A stretch of 64,000 bases of DNA, from positions 143,133 to 207,132 of the forward strand of contig JBNLAN010000022.1 in the NCBI GenBank assembly GCA_050302175.1, read 5' to 3'. Source of the DNA: JBNLAN01 sp050302175 (GTDB taxonomy: Bacteria > Pseudomonadota > Zetaproteobacteria > Mariprofundales > Mariprofundaceae). Positions 9,410 to 17,496 of this stretch are shown here, piece by piece. Under the pieces are notes generated by a model. It was not told the DNA's origin. It saw nothing but the letters and a program-made list of their open reading frames with translations, and searched no databases. Both the position numbers and the translations under genes were made by a program. How positions within the stretch are numbered: the first letter of the stretch is position 1; each line of letters starts with the position of its first letter.

Positions 9410-9525
9410 AAAGCCCGCGCCCTTTGAACTGCTAATGCAAAAACAGTTATCCGACGAGAATGCCATGGCGCGATAGTTGCTTTGCTACAATCTACATATC
9501 TCGTTCGCTTGACCGGAGGAAAAGT

Positions 9526-9747
9526 TTGCGCAATTCTTGTTCTATGAACCTCACATTAGAAACAACGGACCAGTCATCATATGCTCCGGTTGAATCGGAA
9601 TTAATTTCAGCTGAGGAATATTTTGAGCTGAAAAAGTCTGGCTTCAATAATGTGAAGAAAATCCGAATAGCCAGTCCGAAGCTTGGTGATGCTGGGTTTG
9701 GTGGTTTTATTGTCCAATACGAATACCCGGTTCTGAGATCTAAATGA
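9526..9747 (+). CDS. Small protein of unknown function, probable TTG start
   Basis: 73 residues if it starts at TTG 9526, which has a GGAGG 6-7 bases upstream (9515-9519); the first ATG at 9544 has no ribosome site at a usable distance. No domain is recognised. The sequence is mildly acidic at the N-terminus and ends in a beta-like stretch (GDAGFGGFIVQYEYP). Its stop overlaps the next gene's ATG as ATGA, so the two are coupled. The base composition is poorer in GC than kdsB, and both genes look like an acquired pair. Function unknown. Confidence 0.55.
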   Translation: MRNSCSMNLTLETTDQSSYAPVESELISAEEYFELKKSGFNNVKKIRIASPKLGDAGFGGFIVQYEYPVLRSK

Positions 9748-10193
9748 CATCTGAGAAAAAGACTGAAGACAAGACTCCATCTTCCGCAAAATCTTCCGAA
9801 TCAGTTGAGCTTGATAAAGACAAACTAGTTCTTTTCTCGCGCTTTCTTAAACAACAAGAGCGCGAAATGAGCATTAAAGAAAAAGAATTTGAGGCCAAGC
9901 AAGGTGAGGTAGCCCTCGAGCAACAAAAAGACAATCATCAATACGAATATGCTCTCAAATCGCTGGAAACACAGGAGCGTGACCGAAAGGACGAGAGACA
10001 GCATAACAAAGAACTGATGACTGCAAAGATGAAGTATGCCCTTTTGGCTGCAGCGGTGTTTTTTATTTTCCTTGGTTTTTTGGTGGCTATTGGAAAAGAC
10101 GACGTAGCACTGAAGCTGATTGGTGGTGCGATTACTGTTGTAAGCCTTGTCTATGGCTCTTATCAGTACGGTAAAAATAAGAAGTCTGACTAG
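9744..10193 (+). CDS. Unknown coiled-coil protein with two C-terminal membrane helices
   Basis: 149 residues. Residues 20-95 are highly charged and rich in K, E and Q with heptad-like spacing, suggesting a long coiled coil. Two hydrophobic segments follow (about 99-117 and 121-140), ending in a lysine-rich tail (YGKNKKSD) that would face the cytoplasm. It is translationally coupled to the small gene at 9526. Domain unrecognised. A membrane-anchored cytoplasmic coiled coil beside a toxin-antitoxin pair is a common pattern in accessory patches, but no defence role can be claimed from the sequence. Confidence 0.6.
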   Translation: MTSEKKTEDKTPSSAKSSESVELDKDKLVLFSRFLKQQEREMSIKEKEFEAKQGEVALEQQKDNHQYEYALKSLETQERDRKDERQHNKELMTAKMKYALLAAAVFFIFLGFLVAIGKDDVALKLIGGAITVVSLVYGSYQYGKNKKSD

Positions 10194-10241
10194 TAATTGA
10201 CGTTCCCGTCCGTTCACCTAATTCCGGGGGTACAAACTAAA

Positions 10242-10505
10242 TTAAATTGTTCGATATACTTCCCTGCGATGGCCAACCTTAACCACGCAGACTGTCAGCA
10301 CTCCATCATCGATCTGATAAAGAATCCGGTAAACGCCCTGTCTGATACGATATTTGTCATCGCCGGTGAGCATCTCCGCCTGTGGAGGGCGGGGATCATC
10401 GGCCAGCAATTCGATTCGAGCCATGATTCGCTGCACATCTTTTTTCGGGATGCCCTTCAAATCCTTCTCGACCGATTGTTTGAAAACGATGTTATAGCGC
10501 GCCAC
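10242..10505 (-). CDS. RelE/ParE-family toxin
   Basis: 87 residues with the compact RelE/ParE fold pattern: IVFKQSVEKDLKGIP at the N-terminus, a central helix pair, and the C-terminal strands YRIRQGVYRILYQID and VVKVGHRREVY. The GxYRIxY and the final KVGHRR match the mRNA-interferase RelE subgroup, where basic residues contact RNA. It overlaps the antitoxin gene by 14 bases in the usual antitoxin-first order, so it is made from the same transcript. Whether the target is mRNA (RelE) or gyrase (ParE) cannot be settled by eye. Confidence 0.85.
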   Translation of the reverse strand: MARYNIVFKQSVEKDLKGIPKKDVQRIMARIELLADDPRPPQAEMLTGDDKYRIRQGVYRILYQIDDGVLTVCVVKVGHRREVYRTI

Positions 10506-10728
10506 TGGATTTCAGTTCTTTAAGCATCGCCTCGTAGCTGATCGTCGGCTCCGCTTCACGCGCCTCAAACGCCGCCAAATCCTCCTGATCCTCCAACAGC
10601 GCATTCCGCACCGCATCGTTCACCAGGTCGGAGACCGTGCGGTGCGTCTCCGCCGCCTTCAGGCGCAGCACCTTGTGCAGCTTCTCATCGAAATAGATCG
10701 TCGAACGCTTGTTCGCATTGCCAGCCAT
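10492..10728 (-). CDS. Ribbon-helix-helix antitoxin
   Basis: 78 residues. The N-terminal RSTIYFDEKLHKVLRLKAAETHRTVSDLVNDAVRNAL is a CopG/RHH DNA-binding domain; the C-terminal part (EPTISYEAMLKELKSSGAL) would wrap around the RelE-like toxin. The start is ATG 10728 with GAGG 8 bases upstream; an in-frame GTG at 10740 lies inside the ribosome site and is not used. It should repress its own promoter through the direct repeats at 10761-10779. Confidence 0.85.
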   Translation of the reverse strand: MAGNANKRSTIYFDEKLHKVLRLKAAETHRTVSDLVNDAVRNALLEDQEDLAAFEAREAEPTISYEAMLKELKSSGAL

Positions 10729-10746
10729 AACACACCTCACACCGGC

Positions 10747-10779
10747 ACTTTAACGATATAACGTCAAAACGTCAAAACG
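10747..10779 (-). promoter_or_regulatory. Promoter and likely operator of the toxin-antitoxin operon
   Basis: On the minus strand a TTGACG -35 box (10775-10770) and a TAAAGT -10 box (10752-10747) are spaced by exactly 17 bases. The -35 lies in an array of 8-base direct repeats (ACGTCAAA twice, then ACGAC) at 10761-10780. Short direct repeats spaced by 8 are what ribbon-helix-helix dimers usually bind, so this is a plausible autoregulation site. Confidence 0.55.
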
Positions 10780-10872
10780 ACCATTCTATTGTGAGAATCG
10801 CTGGGGGTAGACGCATCACAGCGCAATCCGCATTCAAGACGTCGATCTCCCCCACTTTTTTCGCTTTTAACA

Positions 10873-10887
10873 ACCCACTTTAACCCA
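10873..10887 (-). promoter_or_regulatory. Second MraZ-type box, inverted
   Basis: On the minus strand two GTGGG motifs start exactly 10 bases apart (complements CCCAC at 10873-10877 and 10883-10887), with TTAAA between them. This is the same layout as the box just before mraZ, on the other strand and about 140 bases upstream. No gene reads away from it on the minus strand except the toxin-antitoxin operon. Confidence 0.4.
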
Positions 10888-10977
10888 CCCATTCTAAGTG
10901 CCTGTTTTTACAGGTCAGATTTTAATTTCTCTTTTAATTTCATTGTGTTAATTGATCACAAAATCCCTGAAATAGCA

Positions 10978-11005
10978 TTGACAAGCTGTATTTTCGATCC
11001 ATTAT
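10978..11005 (+). promoter_or_regulatory. Probable mraZ promoter
   Basis: A perfect TTGACA -35 box (10978-10983) is followed after 16 bases by CATTAT (11000-11005), a 4-of-6 match to TATAAT. Transcription would start near 11012, immediately before the GTGGG repeats. This is the only good promoter seen for the division cluster; internal promoters are not excluded. Confidence 0.6.
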
Positions 11006-11014
11006 TGGCGATTA

Positions 11015-11029
11015 GTGGGTAAATGTGGG
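11015..11029 (+). promoter_or_regulatory. MraZ operator repeats
   Basis: Two GTGGG motifs at 11015-11019 and 11025-11029 repeat with a 10-base period (GTGGG-TAAAT-GTGGG-TT). MraZ is known to bind TGGG repeats of this period upstream of its own gene and repress the cluster. A weaker third element (TTGGC at 11005) continues the period upstream. Confidence 0.7.
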
Positions 11030-11065
11030 TTAATAGCCCAACTCAACGGGAGGCACGAAAGCGCA

Positions 11066-11500
11066 ATGTTTATCGGCGAATTCAGCAACAGCGTCGATGC
11101 CAAGGGCCGGGTCAATATTCCGGCTTCGTTCCGCGATACGCTTCGCTCGCACTTCGGCGACGAGCACATTATCGTGACCCGTGACGCCCGCGTTGCCTGC
11201 CTGCGCGTTTATCCTTTTAAAGAGTGGCAGAAGCTGCTGGCCAAACTTTCCGGCATGCCGGGCAACGACCGCATCATTCAGGCCTTTACCCGTGTGGTGG
11301 TCGGCGCCGCCCAGGATTGCACTCCTGACAAACAGGGCCGCATCCTGATTCCGCAATCGCTACGCGATTTTTCAGCGCTTGCCAGTGGCGCAGTATTCCT
11401 CGGCGCCAACAATACCTTCGAAATCTGGGATAAGGCGGCATGGGACGACCATCTGAAAGACTCGCTGGCTCTGCTCGGCGATGCCGACCTGAGCTTCTGA
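11066..11500 (+). CDS. mraZ: Transcriptional regulator MraZ
   Basis: 144 residues with two SpoVT-AbrB-like repeats: MFIGEFSNSVDAKGRVNIPASFRD at the N-terminus and the DKQGRILIPQSLRDF repeat near residue 88. It forms a ring-shaped oligomer and represses the dcw operon. The start at 11066 is the conserved MF-x-GE; an ATG at 11023 in frame lies inside the operator repeats and is rejected. First gene of the cluster, 16 bases before rsmH. Confidence 0.95.
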   Translation: MFIGEFSNSVDAKGRVNIPASFRDTLRSHFGDEHIIVTRDARVACLRVYPFKEWQKLLAKLSGMPGNDRIIQAFTRVVVGAAQDCTPDKQGRILIPQSLRDFSALASGAVFLGANNTFEIWDKAAWDDHLKDSLALLGDADLSF

Positions 11501-11516
11501 TGCACCGGCCACGAAC

Positions 11517-12443
11517 ATGCACACCTCCGTCCTTTTCGATGAATTCGTTACCGCACTCTGCGTCGATCCCGACGGCACCTATGTGGATGCCACTTTCGGG
11601 CGCGGCGGGCACACGCGCCACCTCCTCTCAAAACTCTCACCCAAAGCGCGCGTTATCGGCCTCGACCGCGACCCGGAAGCGGTGTCTGCCGCACGAGAGC
11701 TCGAAAAGACCGACCCGCGCTTTTCCATCGTGCACAGCGCCTTTTCCAGACTCGGCGAAGCGCTCGATGAACTTGCTGTGGGGCTGGTCAGCGGCATCGG
11801 CTTCGATCTCGGCGTCTCTTCGCCGCAATTCGACACGGCCGAGCGCGGATTCTCCTTCCAGCAGGATGGTCCACTGGATATGCGCATGAATCCCGAAAGT
11901 GGGCTTCCGCTTTCGACCATGCTGGGTAAGGTGTCTCTAAACGAACTGACTGAAATCATCCGGGAACTGGGTGGCGAACGATTCGCCGGCCGCATTGCGC
12001 GCAATATTCTCGAGGCCCACAAACAAAAAGCGCTCACCACTACCCGCGAGCTGGAAAATATCTGCTTCCACGCGGTGCCGAAAAACATGCGTCACACAGG
12101 CGTGCACCCGGCGACCCGCACCTTTCAGGCGTTGCGCATGTGGGTAAACGATGAACTCGGCGAAATCAAGGCCGCTATCAAGGCGAGCATCGACCATCTT
12201 GCTCCGCACGGGCGGCTTGCGGTGATCTCCTTTCACTCCGGCGAAGACCGGCTGGTGCGCGATCTGATTGAGGATGAGGTCAACCCTTGCAAGTGTCCGC
12301 GCGACTTCCCGGTCTGCGTCTGCGGCAAAACCCCGCGTATGCAGTGGATCAACAAAAAGCCGGTGGCTCCCTCCGAAGCTGAGATCGAGGCCAATCCGCG
12401 CAGTCGCTCGGCCAAGATGCGCGTAGCGGAGCGATTGGCATGA
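11517..12443 (+). CDS. rsmH: 16S rRNA (cytosine1402-N4)-methyltransferase
   Basis: 308 residues, normal length for MraW/RsmH, which methylates C1402 in the ribosomal P site. Family landmarks: HTSVLFDEFV at the N-terminus, YVDATFGRGGHTRHLL as the SAM site, GFDLGVSSPQFDTAERGFSF near residue 97, and VISFHSGEDRLVRDLI near the C-terminus. Its TGA overlaps the ftsL ATG (ATGA). Confidence 0.95.
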   Translation: MHTSVLFDEFVTALCVDPDGTYVDATFGRGGHTRHLLSKLSPKARVIGLDRDPEAVSAARELEKTDPRFSIVHSAFSRLGEALDELAVGLVSGIGFDLGVSSPQFDTAERGFSFQQDGPLDMRMNPESGLPLSTMLGKVSLNELTEIIRELGGERFAGRIARNILEAHKQKALTTTRELENICFHAVPKNMRHTGVHPATRTFQALRMWVNDELGEIKAAIKASIDHLAPHGRLAVISFHSGEDRLVRDLIEDEVNPCKCPRDFPVCVCGKTPRMQWINKKPVAPSEAEIEANPRSRSAKMRVAERLA

Positions 12444-12724
12444 AGCTCGCCCAACTCACCACCTCCCGCCGCTTCCGCCTGTGGGCTGGCGGACTGACTA
12501 CACTGGCTCTGTTTGCCGTTGCGCAAATCTGGCTCTCCTATCTGCGCCTCGATGTTTCACAAGAGCTGCAACAGAGCAGGGCGGAACTCGAAGCGCTGCA
12601 GTCGGAGACTGCACAGCTGCAACTGGAGCTGGCAAACCTCACCCGGCCGGAACGGCTGCGCGTGGTTGCCCGAAAGGAGCTCGGCATGGCTTCGCCACTG
12701 CCGATGCAGGTGATACAGCCATGA
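12440..12724 (+). CDS. ftsL: Cell division protein FtsL
   Basis: 94 residues, typical for this tiny bitopic protein. A single membrane helix at residues 13-32 is followed by a periplasmic leucine-rich coiled coil (residues 34-70) that would pair with FtsB and help activate FtsWI. Identity rests on size, topology and position between rsmH and ftsI, as FtsL sequences diverge quickly. It overlaps both neighbours by 4 bases. Confidence 0.85.
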   Translation: MKLAQLTTSRRFRLWAGGLTTLALFAVAQIWLSYLRLDVSQELQQSRAELEALQSETAQLQLELANLTRPERLRVVARKELGMASPLPMQVIQP

Positions 12725-14625
12725 TCCGCAAGCCCGCACCCGAGCAGTCGGTATTTATCCGTCGTCGCATGGAAGCCGTGGCAGGGCTTATGGCGCTGGG
12801 TGTTGCGCTGCTGGCAATCCGCGCCATTGATCTGCAGTGGTATCAGGCCGATGAACTCAAAGCGAAGGCCGAGCGCCAGCGCTTCAAACAGTATTCCACC
12901 CTGGCGCCGCGTGGCGCTATCCTTGACCGCAAGGGGCGCACGCTGGCCGAGAGTATCGAAGTGCCATCCATTGCCGCCATTGCTCCCGAAGTGCCGCAGG
13001 ATCGAATCGCTGAACTCGCCAAAGCGCTCAGAATCAAAAAATCGACTCTGACAAAAAAGCTGAAGGAGAAGGATGGTTTCGTCTGGCTGGCCCGGCAGGT
13101 CACTCCCGACACCTCCGATCGTGTGATGGCACTGAATATCCCCGGCGTGCGCAGTGAAATGGAGTGGCGCCGCTATCATCCGCTGGGCCCGGAGCTTGGG
13201 CATGTGCTGGGATTTGTCGGTATTGATGGCGATGGGCTTGAAGGGCTTGAGCACAGCATGAACAATGTTTTGCAGGGCGAGGCGGGCATTAAACAGGTTC
13301 AGCGCGATGCGCGCGGTGTCTCGCTGCCGGGCGGTGTCTGGCTGAAACAGCCGACCGTTGGCCAGAGCATCGAACTGCATATCGATGCAACCATTCAAAG
13401 CATCGCTTACGCCGCGCTCTCCGAAGGCGTTCGCCAGCACGGCGCCAAGGGCGGTTCGGTGGTAATAATGGATCCCAACAACGGTGCCGTATTGGCGATG
13501 GCAAACTGGCCGGGCTTCAACCCGAACGATTTCCGCAACTATCGCCCCAGCATGTGGCGCAATCGCGCAGTGACCGATGTGTTCGAGCCGGGCTCTGCCC
13601 TGAAGCCATTCACAGTGGCGGCAGCGCTTGCCTCCGGACGCTGGCAGAAAAAATCACTGATATTTTGTGAAAATGGTTCCCTGCAGGTGGGCGACTACAT
13701 CATTCACGATGATCATCCCGAGGGGTGGCTAGATTTGACCGGACTGCTGGCGAAATCCAGCAATATCGGTGCGGCCAAGATTGCCCTCGATGTGGGAGGC
13801 AATTCGCTCTATAACATGTTGACCCGGGTGGGTATTAACAAGCGCACCGGCATCGATCTCAACGGCGAGTCGCCGGGATTACTCCCCCCCATTGAGCGCT
13901 GGGGGCCGGTGGAGACGGCCAACATTGCCTTCGGGCAAGGAGTCGCTGTGACGCCGTTGCAACTCGCAACGGCCTTTTCCATTCTGGCCAACGGAGGCAT
14001 GAAAGTTTCGCCCAAGCTGCTGAAAAACCAGGAGCACGACACCCCTGTCCGTGTGATGCCCGCCGAAATCGCCAAAACAGTGCTACGCATGCTGGAGCGA
14101 GCGGTTGGTCCGGACGGCACAGGAGCCAAAGCAGTTCCTGCCGGATACCGCGTGGCAGGCAAAACCGGAACTGCGCAAAAACCGGATGCCAAAGGCGGCT
14201 ACTCCAATCAATACACTGCTGTATTTGCCGGGACGGTTCCGGCAGACAATCCGCAACTGGTGATCGTAGTGGTGATCGACGAGCCGCAGGACTCCATTTA
14301 TGGCGGCTCCGTGGCGGCACCAGTGTTCCGCAACATTTCGGAGGCGGCACTCCCCTACCTCGGCATCGCCCCGGAAACAACGGCTCCGGCCAACAGCAAA
14401 CCATGGCAACTGGTAAAAGCGACCTCCGACAAAAAGGCCGCTTTGGCACCAGAGGGCTCCGTGCCTTCACTGTTCGGGCTCTCATTGCGCGAAGCGCGCA
14501 TACGATTGGCGGATAACGGCTATGTGCTTCTGGCGCACGGCAGTGGCTGGGTCGAGAAGCAGAAACCCACGGCTTCCAGCCGACTGGCAACTGGCGACAC
14601 AGTGGAGGTATGGCTCGATGAGTGA
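12721..14625 (+). CDS. ftsI: Septal peptidoglycan transpeptidase FtsI (PBP3) with a C-terminal PASTA domain
   Basis: 634 residues. A short cytoplasmic tail and one membrane helix (about residues 18-35) precede the PBP dimerisation domain and the transpeptidase domain. The active site shows SALK near residue 290, SSN near residue 345 and KTGTAQ near residue 480. After the transpeptidase domain, residues 580-634 form a PASTA-like module (VPSLFGLSLREARIRLADNGY, ending VEVWLDE), which E. coli FtsI lacks. It cross-links septal peptidoglycan with FtsW. The ATG at 12721 overlaps the ftsL stop. Confidence 0.95.
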   Translation: MIRKPAPEQSVFIRRRMEAVAGLMALGVALLAIRAIDLQWYQADELKAKAERQRFKQYSTLAPRGAILDRKGRTLAESIEVPSIAAIAPEVPQDRIAELAKALRIKKSTLTKKLKEKDGFVWLARQVTPDTSDRVMALNIPGVRSEMEWRRYHPLGPELGHVLGFVGIDGDGLEGLEHSMNNVLQGEAGIKQVQRDARGVSLPGGVWLKQPTVGQSIELHIDATIQSIAYAALSEGVRQHGAKGGSVVIMDPNNGAVLAMANWPGFNPNDFRNYRPSMWRNRAVTDVFEPGSALKPFTVAAALASGRWQKKSLIFCENGSLQVGDYIIHDDHPEGWLDLTGLLAKSSNIGAAKIALDVGGNSLYNMLTRVGINKRTGIDLNGESPGLLPPIERWGPVETANIAFGQGVAVTPLQLATAFSILANGGMKVSPKLLKNQEHDTPVRVMPAEIAKTVLRMLERAVGPDGTGAKAVPAGYRVAGKTGTAQKPDAKGGYSNQYTAVFAGTVPADNPQLVIVVVIDEPQDSIYGGSVAAPVFRNISEAALPYLGIAPETTAPANSKPWQLVKATSDKKAALAPEGSVPSLFGLSLREARIRLADNGYVLLAHGSGWVEKQKPTASSRLATGDTVEVWLDE

Positions 14626-16141
14626 TCTCTCACAACTGATCGAACAGACCCAGCGCCCAATCCGCAAGCTATGGGATATCGCGCCTGATTCCGGACGTAT
14701 CACCGAAAATGCCGAGATCGGCGGCATCTGCGACGACTCAAGGCATATCCAGCCCGGCGAAGCCTTTCTCTGCCTGCCACGCACAGGGAGTGAAGCAGCC
14801 CGCTATATCGCGAAAGCTGCCAAGGCTGGTGCAGCTGCAGCCATTATCATCGGACAGGACAAGCTAAAAATCACAAAACTTCCCTGCCTCTACCTCGATA
14901 ACATGGAGGAGGCGGGGCGCTGTCTGCGCAAGTGGTTCAAAACTGTCAGAACAAAAGTGCCGCTGTTTGGCGTTACCGGCACCGACGGGAAAACCAGTAT
15001 TGCATGGATGCTGCGCGAAGCGCTGCAGAAACTGCATGGAAGCGCATGGTCAGTCGGCACACTGGGATTTGTGAAAGCGCCGGACGACATACTGGATATC
15101 GGCAACACCACGCCATCGCTTTTGACCAACCACCGCTTGCTGGCGCTGGCACAAACCAAAAAAATCGGGGCGCTGGTCATGGAGGTCTCCTCACATGGCA
15201 TCGCGCAGAAGCGCATCGCAGGCCTCGATTTCACGGCCGCGGCATGGACCAACCTTGGGCATGATCACCTGCAGGATCATGGCGGTTATGATGCATATGC
15301 CGCCATCAAACAGGGATTCATCCGGCAGGTTGCAGAGAGTAAAAAGCCTGCGATCTGCAATGCCGACAGTGCCGAAATCAAGCGCCTGATGAGCAAAATC
15401 GGCGGCGATATTCGCTGGTATGGGCACGGCCTCTATCAGCAGGGCCTGTTCATGCGCTGGGAGCAGGAGCTCCCCGGCCTGCTGCGTCTTGCCACAGATG
15501 AGGAAGAGGTGCGCATCGAGGATATCCCGCTCGGCGATTTCCATGCCGAAAACATGGCTGCCACCGCATCATTATTGTGTGCATCGCTCGATATTCCACT
15601 TAAAGATACGCCTGCGCTACTGGAGGGAATCAGCGCGCCTCCGGGCCGTCTGCAGGGGCTCGATATCGGTCGCTGGAAAGTATTCGTCGACTACGCACAC
15701 ACGCCGGAAGCGCTGGAGCGCTGCCTGACCACACTGCGCAAACTCACCACCGGCAGGCTGATCACGGTATTCGGTTGCGGTGGTGAACGCGACCGCGAAA
15801 AACGGCCGCAGATGGGACGCATCGCCTCACTGCTCTCCGATATTGTCTGGATCACCTCCGATAATCCCCGCTCTGAACTCCCTGAGGTAATCGCCTCCGA
15901 AATCGAGAACGGCATGCCACACCCCTACACTGCCAAGGTGCATCTGCAGCTCGATCGTGCCGAGGCGATTCGTGCGGCCGTTGCCTGCATGCAGCCGCAG
16001 GATTGCCTGGTGATCGCGGGCAAGGGACACGAAAACTACATGGAGATCGCGGAGCGCCGCATTCCGTGGAGCGATGCGGAGATTGCCACCGATGCCCTGC
16101 ACAAAAAGCAGGGGGAGGAGGAGTTGAAGGCATGCGCATGA
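14618..16141 (+). CDS. murE: UDP-MurNAc-L-Ala-D-Glu:meso-diaminopimelate ligase
   Basis: 507 residues. Mur ligase with the ATP site GVTGTDGKTS near residue 120 and the DNPR motif near residue 415 (ITSDNPRSELP), which marks enzymes that add meso-diaminopimelate rather than lysine. So the peptidoglycan should be of the Gram-negative A1-gamma type. The final GHENYMEI loop is also conserved. It starts 8 bases inside ftsI. Confidence 0.95.
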   Translation: MSDLSQLIEQTQRPIRKLWDIAPDSGRITENAEIGGICDDSRHIQPGEAFLCLPRTGSEAARYIAKAAKAGAAAAIIIGQDKLKITKLPCLYLDNMEEAGRCLRKWFKTVRTKVPLFGVTGTDGKTSIAWMLREALQKLHGSAWSVGTLGFVKAPDDILDIGNTTPSLLTNHRLLALAQTKKIGALVMEVSSHGIAQKRIAGLDFTAAAWTNLGHDHLQDHGGYDAYAAIKQGFIRQVAESKKPAICNADSAEIKRLMSKIGGDIRWYGHGLYQQGLFMRWEQELPGLLRLATDEEEVRIEDIPLGDFHAENMAATASLLCASLDIPLKDTPALLEGISAPPGRLQGLDIGRWKVFVDYAHTPEALERCLTTLRKLTTGRLITVFGCGGERDREKRPQMGRIASLLSDIVWITSDNPRSELPEVIASEIENGMPHPYTAKVHLQLDRAEAIRAAVACMQPQDCLVIAGKGHENYMEIAERRIPWSDAEIATDALHKKQGEEELKACA

Positions 16142-17496
16142 GCGGCATCGAACTGCAACAGGCTACCGGCGGCAAGTGGCAAAGCGAGGCCCCGGCACTT
16201 GTGCATGGCATTTGCACCGACAGCCGGACCTTTACGCCGCCGGCTGCGTTTTTGGCGCTGCGCGGCCCCAACTTCGATGGCCATATCTTCGGCGAGCGGC
16301 TCGATATGCAGGCCGAGGCACTCATCGGCGACAGCAAAGGGGCCGAGACATGGCAACATCTGCATGCACCGCAATTGCTGGTGAACGACACCTTGCAGGC
16401 GCTGGGCGATATCGCCGCCGCCTGGCGCCGCAAACTCGAAAAAACCACTGTCGTGGCTATCACCGGTTCTTATGGAAAAACCACCGTGCGCTCCATGCTA
16501 CAACATCTGCTGGAGTCGGCCGGGCTCTCGGTCGCAGCCACCCGCAAAAACCTGAACAATCTGGTCGGGGTACCGCACACCCTGCTCGCCGTACCGGAAT
16601 CAGCCGATATCGCCCTGATCGAATGCGGCATCAGCGAAAGAGGCGAAATGCAGAAACTCGCCAGCATCGTGCAACCGGACGTGGCCATCCTGACCGGCTT
16701 TGCCACCGCACACGGGGCAGGCCTCGGCGGCGCTGACGGCATCGTCAGGGAAAAAGCCTGGCTAACTGCAACATTGACCCATGGCGGATGGATGGCTGCA
16801 GGTGCGGGTGTGACCCGAAAACTTGCAGCAAACAGCATCGCCGTGCCGAAACAGTCGCTCGATATGGATCGCGATGATTCGCAGAATGCCCACTGGCATC
16901 TCGATGGTGACATTTTAACGTTGCAGCTTGGTGAACAAACGGCATCGCTGCCAATGGCGTTACCGGCGAAACACTTTGCCGCCAACATGGCGCTGGCGGT
17001 TTCAGTTGCCGCCCGATTACTGCAAAAACGCAGGAACATATCACTGACCGCCATGGCCATGGCTCTACAACAGTGGCAACCGGTTGCGGGACGCATGCAG
17101 AGCCTTCCGGGGCCGAACGGCAGCCGCATCATCGATGATGCTTACAACGCCAATCCCACCTCCATGCAGGCGGCACTCGATACGCTCGCCGCCCTGCCCG
17201 GCCGCCACTTTGCCGTGCTGGGCGATATGGGCGAACTTGGAAATGAAGCCGAAATGCTGCATCAGGGGCTACGCATCCCACCGCTCGAGGGATTGCTATT
17301 GGTCGGCCCACTCATGCAAAAGCTCTGTGCCATCCACACGGATGCGCTATGGGCTCGCGACGCTGATGCCGCCGTCAAACAAATGGCCGGATTCGACTTA
17401 ATGCCGGGCGACACCGTACTAATCAAAGCATCGCGCGCCATGCAGCTCGATCGCATTGTAAAAAGCATCACACAGGAGAGTGCGCATGCTCTATAA
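16138..17496 (+). CDS. murF: UDP-MurNAc-tripeptide:D-Ala-D-Ala ligase
   Basis: 452 residues. Adds D-Ala-D-Ala to the UDP-MurNAc tripeptide. Landmarks: ICTDSRTF near residue 23, the P-loop ITGSYGKTTVRSML near residue 109, NNLVGVPHTLL, and IIDDAYNANPTSMQAAL near residue 330. An ATG at 16138 overlaps the murE TGA and has GAAGG 7 bases before it; an ATG two codons earlier (16132) is equally possible. Confidence 0.95.
   Translation: MSGIELQQATGGKWQSEAPALVHGICTDSRTFTPPAAFLALRGPNFDGHIFGERLDMQAEALIGDSKGAETWQHLHAPQLLVNDTLQALGDIAAAWRRKLEKTTVVAITGSYGKTTVRSMLQHLLESAGLSVAATRKNLNNLVGVPHTLLAVPESADIALIECGISERGEMQKLASIVQPDVAILTGFATAHGAGLGGADGIVREKAWLTATLTHGGWMAAGAGVTRKLAANSIAVPKQSLDMDRDDSQNAHWHLDGDILTLQLGEQTASLPMALPAKHFAANMALAVSVAARLLQKRRNISLTAMAMALQQWQPVAGRMQSLPGPNGSRIIDDAYNANPTSMQAALDTLAALPGRHFAVLGDMGELGNEAEMLHQGLRIPPLEGLLLVGPLMQKLCAIHTDALWARDADAAVKQMAGFDLMPGDTVLIKASRAMQLDRIVKSITQESAHAL

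Noticed and set aside
11005..11065. Upstream ATG at 11023 as mraZ start
   Set aside because: It lies within the MraZ operator repeats and would add residues absent from the family; the start at 11066 matches the conserved MF-x-GE.
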